From IMG/VR virus record IMGVR_UViG_3300025634_000002, positions 1 through 64,000 of that record: 64,000 nucleotides of DNA, one strand, 5' to 3'. Both the position numbers and the translations under genes were made by a program. Positions within the stretch are counted from its first letter, which is position 1, and each line of letters opens with the position of its first letter. The notes under the pieces were generated by a model, which ran no database searches, was not told the origin of the DNA, and saw only the letters and a program-made list of their open reading frames with translations. Shown in pieces: positions 55,685 through 64,000 of this stretch. This DNA is from a virus.

Positions 55685-56215
55685 TCACGCCGCAAGCGCG
55701 CGACTTAGCGTTGCCTCCACGGCCTCTGGCTGGACCAGTGCATGGTTGAGCGCGTCGCCTGCATAGTAGCTCTGGCCGCGGGCAAGCATTAGGTGAGCTC
55801 CTTGTGTCGGCGCGAGGACTGGCAATGATGCCCATTCTTCGGCGAGCGACTTGCCGAAGGCGAGCGTAGTAAGCGTTCGCGCCTTGAAGGCTGCATAGCC
55901 GCGCCGCTGGAGCAGCCAGAAGCCGACGGCGTCCTGCACGTCGGGCGAGAACAGCGTCGTGCCGGGAAGATGTAGCCCCGTCATCGCCTCGGTGAGGGTC
56001 GGCTGCATCACCTGGTAGCGTCCAGCTGCGTTCGACCCCCATTGCCGTCCCCAGCCGATCTGCGCCGAGAGCAGATCGTGCAGCGTCATGGCGGTGATCG
56101 GCTTCGGCAGGCCGCGGTCGTGGTCGCCGAACAGCACCGTGTAGCTGCCGCGGCTCTCCGGGCCCGAGATAAAATCGAGCAGGATCGCGGCACCGGTTGG
56201 AACTGATGGATTCAT
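55685..56215 (-). CDS. Endolysin, lambda R-like (GH104) transglycosylase
   Basis: 176 residues. LLDFISGPESRGSY holds the catalytic Glu (FI-x-x-ES), followed by AAGRYQVMQPTLTEA, FSPDVQDAVGFWLLQRRG and LAEEWASLPVL, the order of the lambda endolysin family. It cleaves peptidoglycan. No signal peptide, so export depends on a holin. ATG at 56215 chosen since the conserved part begins there. Confidence 0.85.
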   Translation of the reverse strand: MNPSVPTGAAILLDFISGPESRGSYTVLFGDHDRGLPKPITAMTLHDLLSAQIGWGRQWGSNAAGRYQVMQPTLTEAMTGLHLPGTTLFSPDVQDAVGFWLLQRRGYAAFKARTLTTLAFGKSLAEEWASLPVLAPTQGAHLMLARGQSYYAGDALNHALVQPEAVEATLSRALAA

Positions 56216-56225
56216 TTCCGGACCC

Positions 56226-56456
56226 TCATGGTTGTGACGATGCCGACAGCGCGGCGATCTTGGCTTCAACGACCGCGATCTGCCCTCGTATCGCTGCAAG
56301 CTCAGCCGCCTTGATCGAGGCCGGAGCGGTGTGCTGCTCGATCGTCGCCTCGTCCACATGGAGTCGGGTCAAGATGGCCTGGTCGTCGGATAGTTCGTCG
56401 GCAAAAGCCGGCGTCGTGATCAGCAGCGCAGCGACAAAGAAGATCGTTCTGGTCAA
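56226..56456 (-). CDS. Small exported coiled-coil protein
   Basis: 76 residues: signal peptide TRTIFFVAALLITTPAFA, then a helical tail (AIRGQIAVVEAKIAAL). Overlaps the fibre stop by 4 bases. Role unknown; perhaps periplasmic lysis accessory. Confidence 0.6.
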   Translation of the reverse strand: MTRTIFFVAALLITTPAFADELSDDQAILTRLHVDEATIEQHTAPASIKAAELAAIRGQIAVVEAKIAALSASSQP

Positions 56457-58321
56457 TTGTACTGCCCTCCTGTGGCCGTGACGCCCGGGGTGCTGCCGGG
56501 CAAATAAGTGGGGCCACCGCCGCTGGTGTCGATTACCGAATTTAGATCGGCAAAATAGTAGTCCCCGGTAGCTGGCCCAGAGAACGTTATGTCGCTCGGC
56601 GTATTAATCAGCGCCAGGTCCAGCGCTACAGCAAAAGCAGTACCGAAAGCCGGCGTCCCAATTAGAGTGATCGTCTCGCCGCTCAACTGGGATGCGTCGA
56701 TCACACCCTGATCGATCGCGAACCAGTGATCCAATGGGTTACCGGCGATAGAGTACGGGTCATTCAGGGTGACAGTGCCACCAACCGCACCAATGTCCTC
56801 GGCCGTTAGGCCGGCGCCGAAAGCGACATTGTAGAGCTGGATCGTTGCGTAGCTCCCCGCTAGTACGCCGATGATGCCGCTGTTGAATGTGATACCATCG
56901 AGGCCGATCTGCGAGGTCGCAGCCGTTGCAGTGAAACACGACGTAGCGGCATTTAAACGAACATTAGACGGCGTCCCGACGTTGCCCTTCAATTCGGGCA
57001 GGGCATCCACACCGTTGGTCTCGATAGGGCTCCTTGTCCCGGTAATCCTCAGGTTTTCGTTATAGTCCCCGTCTGCTAACTGCACGACAAACTGATGGTC
57101 GTTCGCATCTACCGATTGCATCAGGTCCAGTCCGTGCTGGGCGGTCAGGCAAGCATGGGCAATGGAGTTTGCCGAGCAATCATTAGCGTCGTTGCCGGTC
57201 TGGCCGGTCTGCGTCCCCGATTGAGAGCCCGACGTGTTGACCGCGCTGCCACCATCGGTTGCAGAAAACTCGAAAGCGTTCGCGGTCAGGCCAGTCGCGA
57301 TGACGAAATAGATTTGTCCAGCAACGACACCGGTCGGGAGTGCTCCGGTAGTCGAGAACACCACCGGGCTATGGTTGCTCAAACCGTGAGCTGTCCACGT
57401 CACTACAGCCGGCGAAGCGATAGTCATGGTCACCGTGGCCGGGACGGTCCTGATGTAGATGGTCGTGTCGCCGGACAGAGCGGGGACACCGCAGGCGCCC
57501 CCTGAATCCACGTAGTTTCCGTTGCCGTCGAGATCGACGCAATGCCCGCTGGTCAGCGATCCGGTGGAGCTCGCGAAGACGGTCGTGTTGCCGCTGCGCG
57601 ACCCTACAGCGAATGCAGACGTACCGTTCCCGAGCAGGGGCGCGTTTGCGGTGAAAGTCCCCGCACCGCTCCCGCCAGAAGGCACGCCCATCGGGGTCGT
57701 CGCGGACAGCGTGGTAAAGGCACCGGCGGCCTTGGTGGTCCCGCCAATGGCCGTGCCATCGATCGTGCCGCCAGTGGCCGCAATCGCGTTGGCGTTCTGG
57801 GTGGACAGCGTACCGAGGCCCATCGCCGTCGCCAGGCACGTCAGGGTGGTGCAGTTCGTGCCACCGTTCGCAACCGACACCGGCGTCGATAGGGAGATCG
57901 CGCAACTGGACGTCGTACATGGCGACGGGGAGCTTATTAGCCCAGTGCCGGGGGTAATCGTCTGGTTGGCGCCGGCCGCACCGAAGGGACCAGTCGTTAC
58001 TCCATTGATTTGGGCGAACACACCGGCCGTGGTGGTCCACAGATCACCGTCAGTCGGGGAGGTCGGCGCGACGCCGGGCGCGACGTTGATCCCCGCCGTG
58101 CCAGTAGTAGACGGCGTGATGCCAAGCCGCCCCGACATGTTGCCGCCAGCCGAGTTCAGCGGGACATAGCCGAGCACGTCGTTTTTGGATGACCACGCCG
58201 ACGCCCATTGTCCGGCCGTAGGTACGTCGCCATAGTTGAAACCAGGCGGCACGCTCTGCGCATAAGCGGGCAGGCACGTCAGCGCGAGAAGCGCCAGAAC
58301 TCGAAGGATGTTCTTGAGCAT
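56453..58321 (-). CDS. Tail spike/fibre with Sec signal peptide
   Basis: 622 residues. Signal peptide MLKNILRVLALLALTCL, cleavage near AYA-Q, then GFNYGDVPTAGQWASAWSS and GNMSGRLG, a phage fibre N-terminus. The C-terminal 250 residues (HACLTAQHGLDLM, FVVQLADGDY, NVRLNAATSCF, GITFNSGIIGV) look like a right-handed beta-helix spike, ending in TGGQYN. ATG 58321 with GAGGTG chosen; the longer open frame upstream is Arg/Ser-rich and not protein-like. Confidence 0.8.
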   Translation of the reverse strand: MLKNILRVLALLALTCLPAYAQSVPPGFNYGDVPTAGQWASAWSSKNDVLGYVPLNSAGGNMSGRLGITPSTTGTAGINVAPGVAPTSPTDGDLWTTTAGVFAQINGVTTGPFGAAGANQTITPGTGLISSPSPCTTSSCAISLSTPVSVANGGTNCTTLTCLATAMGLGTLSTQNANAIAATGGTIDGTAIGGTTKAAGAFTTLSATTPMGVPSGGSGAGTFTANAPLLGNGTSAFAVGSRSGNTTVFASSTGSLTSGHCVDLDGNGNYVDSGGACGVPALSGDTTIYIRTVPATVTMTIASPAVVTWTAHGLSNHSPVVFSTTGALPTGVVAGQIYFVIATGLTANAFEFSATDGGSAVNTSGSQSGTQTGQTGNDANDCSANSIAHACLTAQHGLDLMQSVDANDHQFVVQLADGDYNENLRITGTRSPIETNGVDALPELKGNVGTPSNVRLNAATSCFTATAATSQIGLDGITFNSGIIGVLAGSYATIQLYNVAFGAGLTAEDIGAVGGTVTLNDPYSIAGNPLDHWFAIDQGVIDASQLSGETITLIGTPAFGTAFAVALDLALINTPSDITFSGPATGDYYFADLNSVIDTSGGGPTYLPGSTPGVTATGGQYN

Positions 58322-58331
58322 GACCGTCACC

Positions 58332-59699
58332 TCAATACTGGCCTCGGGGGTCAACCCAGCCGAGCGTGATGACATCGTCGTGCGAGCCGCCGCCGCCCGA
58401 AGAGGTGGGTACCGCATATTGAATCTGTGCGCTCGTGTTCGTGAACTGGAGGACGCGGCCCGACGTGTAGCCAATCCCACCTGGCGTGCCCGCAAACTCG
58501 GCGGCGACGCTCGTGTTCACCCCGTCATAGAAGAATTGATCGAACGTCTGACTGCCGCTGGCCTGATAGGCAGCCTGCATGATGGCCTGCACCCGAATGC
58601 CCGATGGCACGGTGAGGCCCAGAGCCGCTTTCGCCCGCGTCCCCGAAGCGCTGTAGTCCTGCGGCGGTGAACTGGTGTTCCAGTAGAAACTGTTGCCATC
58701 CTGCACGAACGGACGGATCGAACCGCCAGCGACAATCACCGCCCCGACGCGACGATAGTTGGTGAACCCGGAGGGGTGATCCGAGGCGGTAAGGCTGGTC
58801 GAGAATCCCGCATCCGAAACACCTGTGGTCGGGTTCTCGATCAGGAACTCGTAGTAGGTCGTGTTGGTCATCGACCCGGAAAACAACCCGCCTGCGTTGC
58901 TTCCCGCCGTCCACGCATTGTTGAGCTGCTTGACCAGCGAACTGCCAAGCGTGATGTACAGCAGATTAGCGCTATCGGTCGCCGTCCCGGCCGCGAAGTC
59001 GATACTATGCGCTGCGTCCCCCGCGTCATTGGAGGTCGTCAGCCCATAGATTGATCCCGGGGCCGGGGCGGTGGGCACCGATACCGTCCCGCTGTTGTGA
59101 CCGATGACGATCTGGCCCTGCGTCGTGGCCCATTCGATCCTGCCTTCGGCAGTCGGGGTCGGGGACGCCCCTTGCTGCAGTGTCAGCAGCGGCTGGGTGA
59201 GCGTGGTATTGGTGAGGGTCGACCCGTCCGTCAGGGCCAACTGCTTCCAGTTCGCGCCGGCCGAATCCGGGTTAGACGTGTTGTTGTCGACCAGGTTCAG
59301 CCAAACAACGCCCGGCGACGCACCAGCGAGGACGGCGCCTTGCGGATAACCGCCGATGGCGCCAGAGAACGTCCCGTCATAGACCGGAAGGCCCCCGGCG
59401 CCCTGCCAGCGCGACCATGCCGTGATCTGCTTCAGGATGCCGTTGAAGTCCTGGCCGAAGGGTGGGACGCCCCCTGATCCTACCGGCACAAAGGTGAGCG
59501 GCGGAAACCCATCGGTGAGCGATGCCGCGCCGTTCTGCACCCCGATCTGGGACGGAGTCGGAATCGCGCGGATATAGCCGCCGCCAGCACTGTTGCCCCA
59601 TGGGATCGAGAACTTGGTGGGAATGGAGGCCGCCGTCATCGCTATCGCAGGCGTAGCGAGAAGCAGAGCGGCAAACATGGCGGCGAGGCGCTTAAGCAT
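58332..59699 (-). CDS. Tail fibre protein with Sec signal peptide
   Basis: 455 residues. Signal peptide MLKRLAAMFAALLLA, cleavage near AIA-M, then FSIPWGNSAGGGYIRAIP, FGQDFNGILKQITAWSRWQ and VVWLNLVDNNTSNPDS, typical of fibre proteins of baseplate-proximal type. ATG 59699 has AGGGA 8 bases upstream. Confidence 0.8.
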   Translation of the reverse strand: MLKRLAAMFAALLLATPAIAMTAASIPTKFSIPWGNSAGGGYIRAIPTPSQIGVQNGAASLTDGFPPLTFVPVGSGGVPPFGQDFNGILKQITAWSRWQGAGGLPVYDGTFSGAIGGYPQGAVLAGASPGVVWLNLVDNNTSNPDSAGANWKQLALTDGSTLTNTTLTQPLLTLQQGASPTPTAEGRIEWATTQGQIVIGHNSGTVSVPTAPAPGSIYGLTTSNDAGDAAHSIDFAAGTATDSANLLYITLGSSLVKQLNNAWTAGSNAGGLFSGSMTNTTYYEFLIENPTTGVSDAGFSTSLTASDHPSGFTNYRRVGAVIVAGGSIRPFVQDGNSFYWNTSSPPQDYSASGTRAKAALGLTVPSGIRVQAIMQAAYQASGSQTFDQFFYDGVNTSVAAEFAGTPGGIGYTSGRVLQFTNTSAQIQYAVPTSSGGGGSHDDVITLGWVDPRGQY

Positions 59700-59712
59700 G
59701 GTCATTTCCCTT

Positions 59713-60462
59713 TTAGAGGCTCGAGACGTGGGCGAGGACGCCAACGGGTTTCGGTAGCACCCCAGATTGCTCGACGATAGCAAGCTCGACCGGAGTCAAA
59801 GCGAACTGGAAGACATAGGTCATTACCATTGTCGGGAGATCGGCGCCCGAGTAGAACGGCGATTGGTTGAAGCCGGCCTCGTTACCGGCCTCTTGGAACC
59901 CGAAAGCATCGACGACCCCAGCTCCGTCCTGGACGTAGGCATTGCCGCGACCCGGGAACAGGGCCATCAGGATTCGGTTAATCGCGGGGATGGACCCGTT
60001 GGTGATATTGGCCGCGGCCTTGGCCATGATCAGGAGACGGTAGGCGTCGTCGGACAGGGCGTAGTTGCTAGTGACCGGAACGCCTGAGTAAAACGATCCC
60101 TGACCGAAGGGAGCCGAACCGGGGGACGCCTCGTTGAACCCGAATGGCGTATTCCCTGCGTCCGCGATTTGTAGGACGCGGCTGACCCCCACGATGCGGC
60201 CCCATCGATCTAGACCAACGCCGACCGCAGTCGATACATTGAAAATTGCGTCATAAAATGCATCTAGATTTTGTGTTTGATCTAGATATTCGAATATATT
60301 AAGTATTAATTGGGTTAGTATCGGACTATTTGCATATTGTGCAATTATCGTTGAATATACTGAGAAGTCAGGGATGGTCCCAATTTGACTGGAGCCAATG
60401 GTAAAAAGTCCAATGGCGTTCGAACCAGGAGCCGGATTCGGAGGGTACGGCGGACCAGACAT
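59713..60462 (-). CDS. DUF2612 baseplate/tail protein
   Basis: 249 residues. IGSSQIGTIPDFSVY, NVSTAVGVGLDRWGRIVG, SDDAYRLLIMAKAAANITNG and RILMALFPGRG match DUF2612, the baseplate protein after baseplate J. Bases about 60240-60360, coding for its N-terminal quarter, have only about 28 % GC, unlike the rest of the gene. Confidence 0.85.
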   Translation of the reverse strand: MSGPPYPPNPAPGSNAIGLFTIGSSQIGTIPDFSVYSTIIAQYANSPILTQLILNIFEYLDQTQNLDAFYDAIFNVSTAVGVGLDRWGRIVGVSRVLQIADAGNTPFGFNEASPGSAPFGQGSFYSGVPVTSNYALSDDAYRLLIMAKAAANITNGSIPAINRILMALFPGRGNAYVQDGAGVVDAFGFQEAGNEAGFNQSPFYSGADLPTMVMTYVFQFALTPVELAIVEQSGVLPKPVGVLAHVSSL

Positions 60463-61026
60463 TTATTCCCTCGGAACCGGCTGAAACGAATGCAGTCTCA
60501 GTTTAGCGTCAAGATAAGCCTTATGGGCGTCCTCGGCTCTTTCGAACAGTCCCAATGATGACCTCTTGCCAGCGTGGTTGATGTAGGCCACCCATTTATG
60601 GACTTGTCCATGCCATGAAACACCGGTGAACCCGCTGGTGTTGTCTGCCCTAGTTTTCATGTTCTGATGATTTTGAGCGTTGGTCGCTTCTCGTAGGTTA
60701 CTAAAGTTGTTCTTAGATCGAACACCGTTTCTATGATCAAGTTGATCATCTGGCCATTTACCAGTGACCATTAGCCATATGACATGATGTGCTCGATACT
60801 GGACATACTCGATGCAGACCATGCGATACCCTGATGGCTTGACCCATCCGGCGTCTTTTCCAGAGAATCTCGTATTCCAGCTTAAGCATTCCTGAGCCGC
60901 TGTTCGGCGGCTGTTGTCCTTGAACATGTCCGGCGTCCGCGGCTTCCATGTCAGGACTCCGGTCTTCGGATCATAGTCGAACAATTGCCGCGCATAGTCG
61001 GCGGTGATATCGGTGCGCTTAGTCAT
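60463..61026 (-). CDS. HNH endonuclease with AP2 domain
   Basis: 187 residues. DYDPKTGVLTWKPR, RAHHVIWLMVTGKWP, LDHRNGVRSKNNFSNLREA is the HNH core (H, N, N), followed by GFTGVSWHGQVHKWVAYI, an AP2-type DNA-binding domain. Inserted between baseplate J and DUF2612, which are normally adjacent, and lower in GC: a homing gene. Confidence 0.9.
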   Translation of the reverse strand: MTKRTDITADYARQLFDYDPKTGVLTWKPRTPDMFKDNSRRTAAQECLSWNTRFSGKDAGWVKPSGYRMVCIEYVQYRAHHVIWLMVTGKWPDDQLDHRNGVRSKNNFSNLREATNAQNHQNMKTRADNTSGFTGVSWHGQVHKWVAYINHAGKRSSLGLFERAEDAHKAYLDAKLRLHSFQPVPRE

Positions 61027-61109
61027 GGTCCGGCTCCTGCGGATTGTGGTCAGAGACCGTCAGTTCCTCGCGGGAATTGGCGGTCTCGTTTTATAGCACA
61101 AACCGAGAG

Positions 61110-62546
61110 CTAAGTCAGGGTGACCTGAATGTCGGCCGCGTTGATTGTCGGCGTCTGGTTGATGCGCACGGACACGTCGAACAGATTTGCGACAGCCGCC
61201 TGCATCAGTTCCGAACCCACGGGGGTGGGATGCGCGTTGGAAATCACGTAAGTGCCGGTGCTGCCCGCAGACCCGCTGGACTGCGACAGGATTGTGGTGC
61301 CGACGATCAAGTCACCGGTCACGTCGGAAATCGTCTGGCCGACAGCGAGGGCCCCTGCCGAGATCGCACTGACGGTAAGAACGTTCCCAGCTACCGAGCC
61401 CGTGAACGAAGCTCCTGCGGTGTTGGTCGAACCGACCTCTATCGAGATGATCTGGACCCATGACCCTACGGCCGCGATAGGCGCATAGAACCGGCTCGCA
61501 TACAGTGGAACGCCGATCTTGGCGCGCGGACCACCGTCGCCACCCGCAAAGGCCGCTATGATGGCGTTCTGGATCAGGACATTCGCATTCGATGGGACCT
61601 GCGGGCCATTTGCGATGTTGACCGCGAACAGGATCGGCAGGGCCGGGGGGATTTCGAACTGGACCGTGTAGGTCGGGTATGGCGGCACATAGCCCGGGCT
61701 GGTGTCCTGCACCGTGACGGAGGTGTTGCCGTTGTAAGCGCATCCCGGAGCTTTGTGCGACCAGATTGCCTGAGCCACGGCTTGTGCTTCGCCGCCGACG
61801 ACTGCGACATAGACCGAGTTCGGGTTGAGCGACACACCGCCGATCGTCGCCGGGCTGTTGCTGTCGTTTTCGGTAACGTAGGCGTCGATGACGTCGGGCA
61901 CCGACAGGACCGCGCCGAGGATGGACCCAAGCGATCCGAGCGAGTTCGCGGCTACCGATGCGATGCGTCGAGCTTCGAAAGCAGAGCGGCTTTCGGTGTT
62001 GTTGCCGATCACCCCGTCCGACGGGTTGGTGATTGAGTCCCACCCCGGGATGGCCTGATAAATTTGGCTGAGGGTGCCTTCCGGGCACGCAATTGGGCCC
62101 GGGACCAGGCAAGCGAAAGTAAGTGTGATACTCCCACCGATGGGGATCGTCCCTGCCTCGGTGCAAGTATAACGATTACCATCAGCCGCAATAGCGATGG
62201 CGCCGACCGGGATGACTACACCCAAGAGGCCGGAGCACAATGCCTGCACGACTGTCGGCTGGGCCGGGTTGCGCTCGAGGAAGTAGATGCGCGCCAAGGC
62301 GTCCTGATACCGTCCCGAAGCGAAGGCCGGATCGAACTGGTTCGCGAGGAACAGGAACTCGGCATTGACCTCGTCGATGACCGCGGCTTCGCTAGTCGCG
62401 AGCTGACCCTGAGGGGTATTTAGCGCCGGGTTGAGATCGCCTCCGAAGGCAGCGTTCAGGTCTTCCTGCACGCCTGCCAGGACGGCCGCTGTCGACGGAA
62501 TGGAGACCCCCGTGGGGCCGATTACAACGGGAGGAACTGAAGTCAT
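61110..62546 (-). CDS. Baseplate J-like protein with inserted beta module
   Basis: 478 residues; family usually about 350-400. Core: FDPAFASGRYQDALARIYF, AIPGWDSITNPSDGVIG, ESRSAFEARRIAS, DVIDAYVTENDS. Near residues 375-440 a Gly/Thr-rich module (FTGSVAGNVLTVSAIS, GTTILSQSSGS, STGTYVI) is inserted, related to modules of the cement protein at 9325-10290. Baseplate wedge protein. Confidence 0.88.
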   Translation of the reverse strand: MTSVPPVVIGPTGVSIPSTAAVLAGVQEDLNAAFGGDLNPALNTPQGQLATSEAAVIDEVNAEFLFLANQFDPAFASGRYQDALARIYFLERNPAQPTVVQALCSGLLGVVIPVGAIAIAADGNRYTCTEAGTIPIGGSITLTFACLVPGPIACPEGTLSQIYQAIPGWDSITNPSDGVIGNNTESRSAFEARRIASVAANSLGSLGSILGAVLSVPDVIDAYVTENDSNSPATIGGVSLNPNSVYVAVVGGEAQAVAQAIWSHKAPGCAYNGNTSVTVQDTSPGYVPPYPTYTVQFEIPPALPILFAVNIANGPQVPSNANVLIQNAIIAAFAGGDGGPRAKIGVPLYASRFYAPIAAVGSWVQIISIEVGSTNTAGASFTGSVAGNVLTVSAISAGALAVGQTISDVTGDLIVGTTILSQSSGSAGSTGTYVISNAHPTPVGSELMQAAVANLFDVSVRINQTPTINAADIQVTLT

Positions 62547-62896
62547 TAGAAGCCCGCTGCTGTGACATTGCCGAGGTCGTCGACCAACTGGACTTGCCCG
62601 CTGAGCACCCTACCAGTGAAGGACGTAAAGAAACACTGCGCACTGACAACGTCGGGCACGGTCAGGGCAGCTTCGACGAAGTAGGTCCGCAGCAACGACA
62701 GCGGCGGCAACTGGCCTAGGATTTGACCGAAATAAGGAATGCCCAGAGTCGTGTCGTAATAGACCTCCCCGAGGAACGTCCTCAGGGCACTCGCTGCGTC
62801 CTGGGCCAGCGCGAGCGGAGCCTTGGCAACGGCGATATTGCCCGCAACGTCAACCGTGAGGTCCCAGATCGTTGGCTCAAGAAGAAGCGTGTCCAC
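62546..62896 (-). CDS. Baseplate wedge protein, gp25/gpW-like
   Basis: 116 residues. WDLTVDVAGNIAVAK, ASALRTFLGEVYYDTTLGI and a C-terminal FFTSFTGRVLSGQVQL fit the small gp25-like baseplate family. One-base overlap with baseplate J and the usual order spike - gp25 - J. Confidence 0.8.
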   Translation of the reverse strand: MDTLLLEPTIWDLTVDVAGNIAVAKAPLALAQDAASALRTFLGEVYYDTTLGIPYFGQILGQLPPLSLLRTYFVEAALTVPDVVSAQCFFTSFTGRVLSGQVQLVDDLGNVTAAGF

Positions 62897-62909
62897 CAGT
62901 GTCTAGCCC

Positions 62910-63590
62910 TCATGTGCCGGGAGTCGGCGGCGATGGCGAACCGATCGCCGCGGTCGGATGTTCGTGGGTCTGTAGCCCGACCGAGTCGGCACCACCGGCA
63001 CCAGCCGTGACCTCGCCGGTGACGTTAAGGTTTCCGTTGACCGTGGCCGTTCCAGACGCAGGGGTAATCGTGATCCCGCTGGCCTTCATTTCGATGATGT
63101 TGCCGTTCTTGTCGAAGACCTTGAGGCCGGTCGACGTGAACTGCACGGCCTGCGTAGGGTCGGCGGGGTTGACGATGCCGCCAAAATAGACCGCGTCCGC
63201 TAGGTCATTGCGTCGGTAACTGCCTGGGTTCGATACCGCTCCAGCATTGGCCTTGAGCGCAGAGATGTCTCTGTCTGAGACGACTAGGAAACCGACATCG
63301 CCGGCTACCGGATCAATGATGATGGCGTTAGGACCGCCCTGCAGTCGAAAGACTGGTAGCCCGAAAATCGTGCCATGCGAACTTTGCTGCCCAATGCCGT
63401 CGATCAGATTGACAGCGACCTGCACGTCGACCGTGGGGGGCGCCCCAACACCGCCGCCATGGACGGTCTGCACCGTCGCCGGTATTGCAAACCGAGCGCG
63501 GCCCAAGGCCTGACGCACGATGAATGCGATAACCGAAAACTCGGAATTGGCATCGAACACATTTTGCTGGCTGTAAGGAACGTCTGCCAT
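62910..63590 (-). CDS. Baseplate spike protein (gpV / Gp138-like)
   Basis: 226 residues. RFAIPATVQTVHGGG, TVDVQVAVNLIDG, DVGFLVVSDRDI form the OB-fold domain; the C-terminal VNGNLNVTGEVTAG and THEHP form a beta-prism end with His-x-His tip that can bind iron. It punctures the outer membrane. Confidence 0.85.
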   Translation of the reverse strand: MADVPYSQQNVFDANSEFSVIAFIVRQALGRARFAIPATVQTVHGGGVGAPPTVDVQVAVNLIDGIGQQSSHGTIFGLPVFRLQGGPNAIIIDPVAGDVGFLVVSDRDISALKANAGAVSNPGSYRRNDLADAVYFGGIVNPADPTQAVQFTSTGLKVFDKNGNIIEMKASGITITPASGTATVNGNLNVTGEVTAGAGGADSVGLQTHEHPTAAIGSPSPPTPGT

Positions 63591-64000
63591 CAGTGAGTAC
63601 CGATCGGCACGCCGGTTAGCGTCTGATACCAGTTGCCCCCAGGCTCGATCGATTCCAAATCGTAGTCGATCGAAATGACTTGCCAGCTCCCGCAGGCTGG
63701 TTGCAGCGCGCTCTGGACTTGGATCGATCCGAATATCTTGATCTGCGGGTTGAACAGCGTTCTTAAGATGATCTGGTTCTGCGAGAAGATCGGATACGAA
63801 ACGAGGCCCGTCGCTGGGGAGACGATAGGAGCCTGATCAGTAAGAGGGACACCGCGGGGTGAAATCACAAACACCCCGGCATCGATCGTCGCGTCGATCC
63901 CCGCTGCATCGACGATCCTCTGGATTTGGCTCCACGGGCTGCCGTAGAGATATGGGTTTGCCAGCTTCGCGCTCACGCCGTTATTTTTGAAACCCTTGAG
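63590..64000 (-). CDS. Baseplate hub protein, C-terminal part (runs off window)
   Basis: At least 137 codons, open to the window edge (reading KGFKNNGVSAKLANPYLYG before the first possible GTG start). WSQIQRIVDAAGIDATID, PIVSPATGLVSYPIF, LFNPQIKIFGSIQVQS and GNWYQTLTGVPIG match the C-terminal domain of Mu/P2-type hub proteins (gpD/gp44-like). Its start lies beyond 64000. Confidence 0.8.
   Translation of the reverse strand, partial: LKGFKNNGVSAKLANPYLYGSPWSQIQRIVDAAGIDATIDAGVFVISPRGVPLTDQAPIVSPATGLVSYPIFSQNQIILRTLFNPQIKIFGSIQVQSALQPACGSWQVISIDYDLESIEPGGNWYQTLTGVPIGTH

Overview
The window is a 64 kb piece of a large, GC-rich, contractile-tailed (myovirus-like) double-stranded DNA phage genome. 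The evidence is a terminase/portal/MuF/prohead-protease/major-capsid block, a Mu/P2-type baseplate block (hub, spike, gp25-like, baseplate J, DUF2612), fibres and a lysis cassette. Sheath, tube, tape measure, DNA polymerase and helicase are not seen and presumably lie outside. I saw no integrase. The host is probably an alphaproteobacterium; this rests only on high GC, a DUF3309 protein, a GcrA-like protein and many small families common in such phages, so it is an inference.

Layout. 0-14.3 kb (minus): fibre-like proteins, several with Sec signal peptides, then head-tail adaptors, capsid, cement protein, a NUDIX/prohead-protease/scaffold fusion and MuF. 14.5-18.1 kb (plus): an inverted island of small genes with three look-alike promoters carrying paired operator-like dyads, an HTH protein and a strong terminator; it separates MuF from the portal. 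18.0-22.9 kb (minus): portal fused to a zeta-like kinase, large and small terminase. 22.8-40.4 kb (minus): a long run of small overlapping genes: Lar-like zinc proteins, three DNA methyltransferases (one truncated, one invaded by HNH genes), replication-associated proteins, a phosphatase, a VRR-NUC nuclease, and a ribbon-helix-helix regulator at the divergent switch. 40.4-46.8 kb (plus): an early operon with RecT, coupled almost throughout by ATGA/GTGA overlaps. 46.8-52.3 kb: an RNA island with a Y-RNA-like permuted tRNA, tRNA-Pro, tRNA-Thr, RtcB ligase, an initiator-type tRNA and a nucleotidyltransferase. 52.3-56.5 kb (minus): membrane proteins, spanin-like pair and GH104-type endolysin. 56.5-64 kb (minus): two signal-peptide fibres and the baseplate; the last gene (hub) runs off the window.

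How it works together. Terminase, portal, protease/scaffold and capsid build and fill the head; the 60-64 kb proteins build the tail tip; RecT and VRR-NUC serve recombination; methyltransferases and Lar-like proteins fit restriction evasion; RtcB, tRNAs, a 3'-phosphatase-like HAD protein and a nucleotidyltransferase suggest RNA repair. The most unusual points are the permuted tRNA/Y-RNA-like gene beside rtcB, the fusion of nucleotide-chemistry domains to two head-assembly proteins, Sec signals on fibre-like proteins, and the operator-controlled island inside the packaging genes.
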